6,197 nt of DNA from the NCBI GenBank assembly GCA_023425455.1, contig JAFACP010000445.1:1-6197 (forward strand), read 5' to 3'. The DNA comes from Pseudomonadota bacterium. Its GTDB lineage: Bacteria > Pseudomonadota > Gammaproteobacteria > Enterobacterales > Enterobacteriaceae. Below the pieces are notes generated by a model. It was not told where the DNA came from. It worked only from the letters and a program-made list of their open reading frames with translations, and ran no database searches. Shown here piece after piece: positions 4,644-6,197 of the stretch (positions within the stretch are counted from its first letter, which is position 1; the number at the start of each line of letters is the position of its first letter). The translations under genes and the position numbers were made by a program.

Positions 4644-6197
4644 TATTTGCCTCCAATCGTCGCCGTCATCCGGATGTGACGGTTGTCCGAGAGTTCCATG
4701 TTTGACAGTACCACCAGCTGCGTCAGACTGCGGCGCAGGAAGCGGGACAGCAGCGGACGCAGGGCGTGGTTCACCAGTAGCACCGGCGGTGCCCCCAGCA
4801 TCTCCTGGCGCGCCAGCGCCTCCTGGGTCTGCTCCAGCAGTCGGTCGGCCAGCCCCGGCTCCAGACCACCACCGCCCTGCAGAGCCTGCAGCAGCAAACG
4901 CTCAAGCGGGGTATCGAGCCCGATAACCTGAACCTCGCCGGTGCCCGGGAACCACTGCTGGGTAATGGCCCGTCCGAGCGCCACGCGAACGACCGCCGTC
5001 AGCTCGCCGGGATCATTTTGCAGCGGCGCATGCTCCGCCAGCGTTTCGATGATGGTACGCATATCGCGGATCGGCACTTTCTCATCGAGCAGATTCTGCA
5101 GCACTTTGTGCAGCGTGGTGAGGGTCAGCACGCCAGGCACCAGGTCTTCGGTGAGCTTAGGCATCTCCTGAGTCACGCGGTCCAGCAGCTGCTGCGCCTC
5201 CTGGCGGCCAAACAGCTCGGCCGAGAACTGGCCAATCAGGTGGTTGAGGTGCGTCGCCACCACGGTACTGGCTTCGACCACGGTATAGCCCTGAATTTGC
5301 GCCTGCTCCTTCAGCGCGCTTTCGATCCAGATTGCCGCCAGGCCGAAGGCCGGGTCGATGGTCTGTTCCCCCGGCAGCGTTCCCGCGGCCGTGCCCGGGT
5401 TAATCGCCAGCCAGCGCCCCGGATAGGCGTCACCGCTGCCAATCTCAACCCCTTTCATCAAAATACGGTAGCGCGCGGGCGGCAGATCCATATTGTCGCG
5501 AATATGCACCACCGGCGGCAGGAAGCCCATGTCCTGAGCGAATTTTTTACGGATACTGCGAATACGCCCCAGCAGTTCGCCGTCCTGCTGGAAATCCACC
5601 ATCGGGATCAGGCGATACCCCACCTCCATCCCCAGCGTATCCTCCAGCTGTACGTCGTTCCAGGTTGCCTCAACCGCCTGCGTATTCTCCGGCATTTTGA
5701 CCGGCGCAGGCTCAGCAGCCGGTTTGATCTCGCGTCCGCGCATCCACCAGGCAAGGCCGAGCAGTGCGGCGGTAAACAGCAGGAACACCAGGTTCGGCAT
5801 CCCCGGCACCAGCCCCAGCAGACCGAGCACCGCTGCCGCCAGCAGCATCACGCGCGGGTTACTGAACAGCTGGCCCACCATCTGCTCGCCAACGTCCTGG
5901 TCGGTGCTGACGCGGGTGACGATCACCCCGGCGGCGGTAGAGATCACCAGCGCCGGGATCTGTGCGACCAGCCCATCACCGATGGTCAGCAGCGTATAGC
6001 TCTCCGCCGCCTGCCCCATCCCCATACCGTGCTGCAGTACGCCAACCAGCAGGCCGCCCACCACGTTGATGACCATAATCAGAATGCCCGCGATGGCATC
6101 GCCGCGCACAAACTTACTCGCACCGTCCATCGAGCCGTAGAAGTCTGCCTCCTGGGTCACTTCCGAGCGGCGTTTTTTCGCTTCATCTTCCGCAATC
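4643..6197 (-). CDS. flhA: Flagellar export gate protein FlhA, C-terminal three quarters (5' end outside window)
   Basis: Core inner-membrane component of the flagellar type III export gate. Its membrane part couples export to the proton motive force, and its cytoplasmic part forms a ring that docks substrate-chaperone complexes. The frame is open to the window edge and encodes 517 residues, against 692 in E. coli and Salmonella, so about 175 residues with the first membrane helices and the FHIPEP signature are missing. The GTG at 6160 is an internal valine codon; the true frame continues through IAEDEAKKRRSE. SMDGASKFVRGD follows: counting back from the C-terminus, the Asp of RGD is D208, a charged residue reported as functionally critical in Salmonella FlhA. 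Hydrophobic segments then cover GDAIAGILIMVINVVGGLL, YTLLTIGDGLVAQIPALVIS and VMLLAAAVLGLLGLVPG through LLGLAWWMRG. The FlhA_C domain begins around EATWNDVQLEDTLGMEVGYR and ends at MTATIGGK. The stop overlaps the flhE start by one base. Confidence 0.97.
   Translation of the reverse strand, partial: IAEDEAKKRRSEVTQEADFYGSMDGASKFVRGDAIAGILIMVINVVGGLLVGVLQHGMGMGQAAESYTLLTIGDGLVAQIPALVISTAAGVIVTRVSTDQDVGEQMVGQLFSNPRVMLLAAAVLGLLGLVPGMPNLVFLLFTAALLGLAWWMRGREIKPAAEPAPVKMPENTQAVEATWNDVQLEDTLGMEVGYRLIPMVDFQQDGELLGRIRSIRKKFAQDMGFLPPVVHIRDNMDLPPARYRILMKGVEIGSGDAYPGRWLAINPGTAAGTLPGEQTIDPAFGLAAIWIESALKEQAQIQGYTVVEASTVVATHLNHLIGQFSAELFGRQEAQQLLDRVTQEMPKLTEDLVPGVLTLTTLHKVLQNLLDEKVPIRDMRTIIETLAEHAPLQNDPGELTAVVRVALGRAITQQWFPGTGEVQVIGLDTPLERLLLQALQGGGGLEPGLADRLLEQTQEALARQEMLGAPPVLLVNHALRPLLSRFLRRSLTQLVVLSNMELSDNRHIRMTATIGGK
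4650..4654 (-). promoter_or_regulatory. Ribosome binding site of flhE
   Basis: GGAGG on the - strand, 6 nt before the flhE ATG and inside the last codons of flhA. Together with the TAATG stop/start overlap this indicates translational coupling of flhE to flhA. Confidence 0.8.
4711..4718 (-). other. Chi site (GCTGGTGG), - strand
   Basis: A second exact Chi octamer in the same orientation, within the 3' part of flhA, where it is read in the coding direction as Leu-Val-Val codons. Two in about 6 kb is close to the density expected in E. coli-like genomes. Confidence 0.6.

Noticed and set aside
1..6197. CRISPR array, transposon ends, toxin-antitoxin, phage-defence or tRNA genes
   Set aside because: No repeat-spacer pattern, long terminal repeats, transposase motifs, small paired ORFs outside known genes or cloverleaf-like sequence were seen on either strand.

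Overview
The window comes from an enterobacterial chromosome. Its outer genes closely match, as recalled, Escherichia coli and Salmonella ArgS, FlhE and FlhA, and the order argS> <flhE <flhA is the usual enterobacterial arrangement. The GC-rich, E. coli-like coding sequence and the extra pectin-sugar operon fit a motile Enterobacter-like genus (Enterobacter, Lelliottia, Kosakonia or similar). The genus cannot be fixed from this sequence alone.

Layout. Positions 1-1227 (+) hold the C-terminal ~70% of arginyl-tRNA synthetase, cut by the window edge. A perfect 12-bp hairpin at 1230-1257, flanked by A and T runs, fills the 34-nt gap and probably terminates transcription from both sides. Positions 1262-2401 (-) encode a GH105-type unsaturated rhamnogalacturonyl hydrolase (rhiN/yteR/yesR-like). 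Positions 2406-3989 (-) encode a GPH-family sugar-acid/cation symporter (rhiT-like), whose better start is an ATG at 3989 rather than the upstream TTG at 3998. Positions 3990-4250 are non-coding and hold a candidate sigma70 promoter, two inverted repeats and a long hairpin behind flhE. Positions 4251-4643 (-) are flhE, and 4643-6197 (-) are the C-terminal three quarters of flhA, cut by the window edge.

Function. The two middle genes form a tight, probably translationally coupled operon (4-nt gap). It would import unsaturated rhamnogalacturonan-I oligosaccharides and remove their terminal unsaturated galacturonate, matching the rhiTN pair described in Dickeya (Erwinia) chrysanthemi. flhA and flhE belong to the flhBAE operon: FlhA is the inner-membrane export gate of the flagellar type III apparatus and FlhE is a periplasmic accessory protein. 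The metabolic operon sits at the junction where E. coli K-12 has flhE and argS as direct convergent neighbours, so it looks like accessory cargo between two conserved genes.

I found no undescribed system. The observations most worth checking are the insertion itself, the dyads in the rhiT leader, the possible read-through from the flagellar operon into rhiTN, and the soluble C-terminal tail of the transporter.
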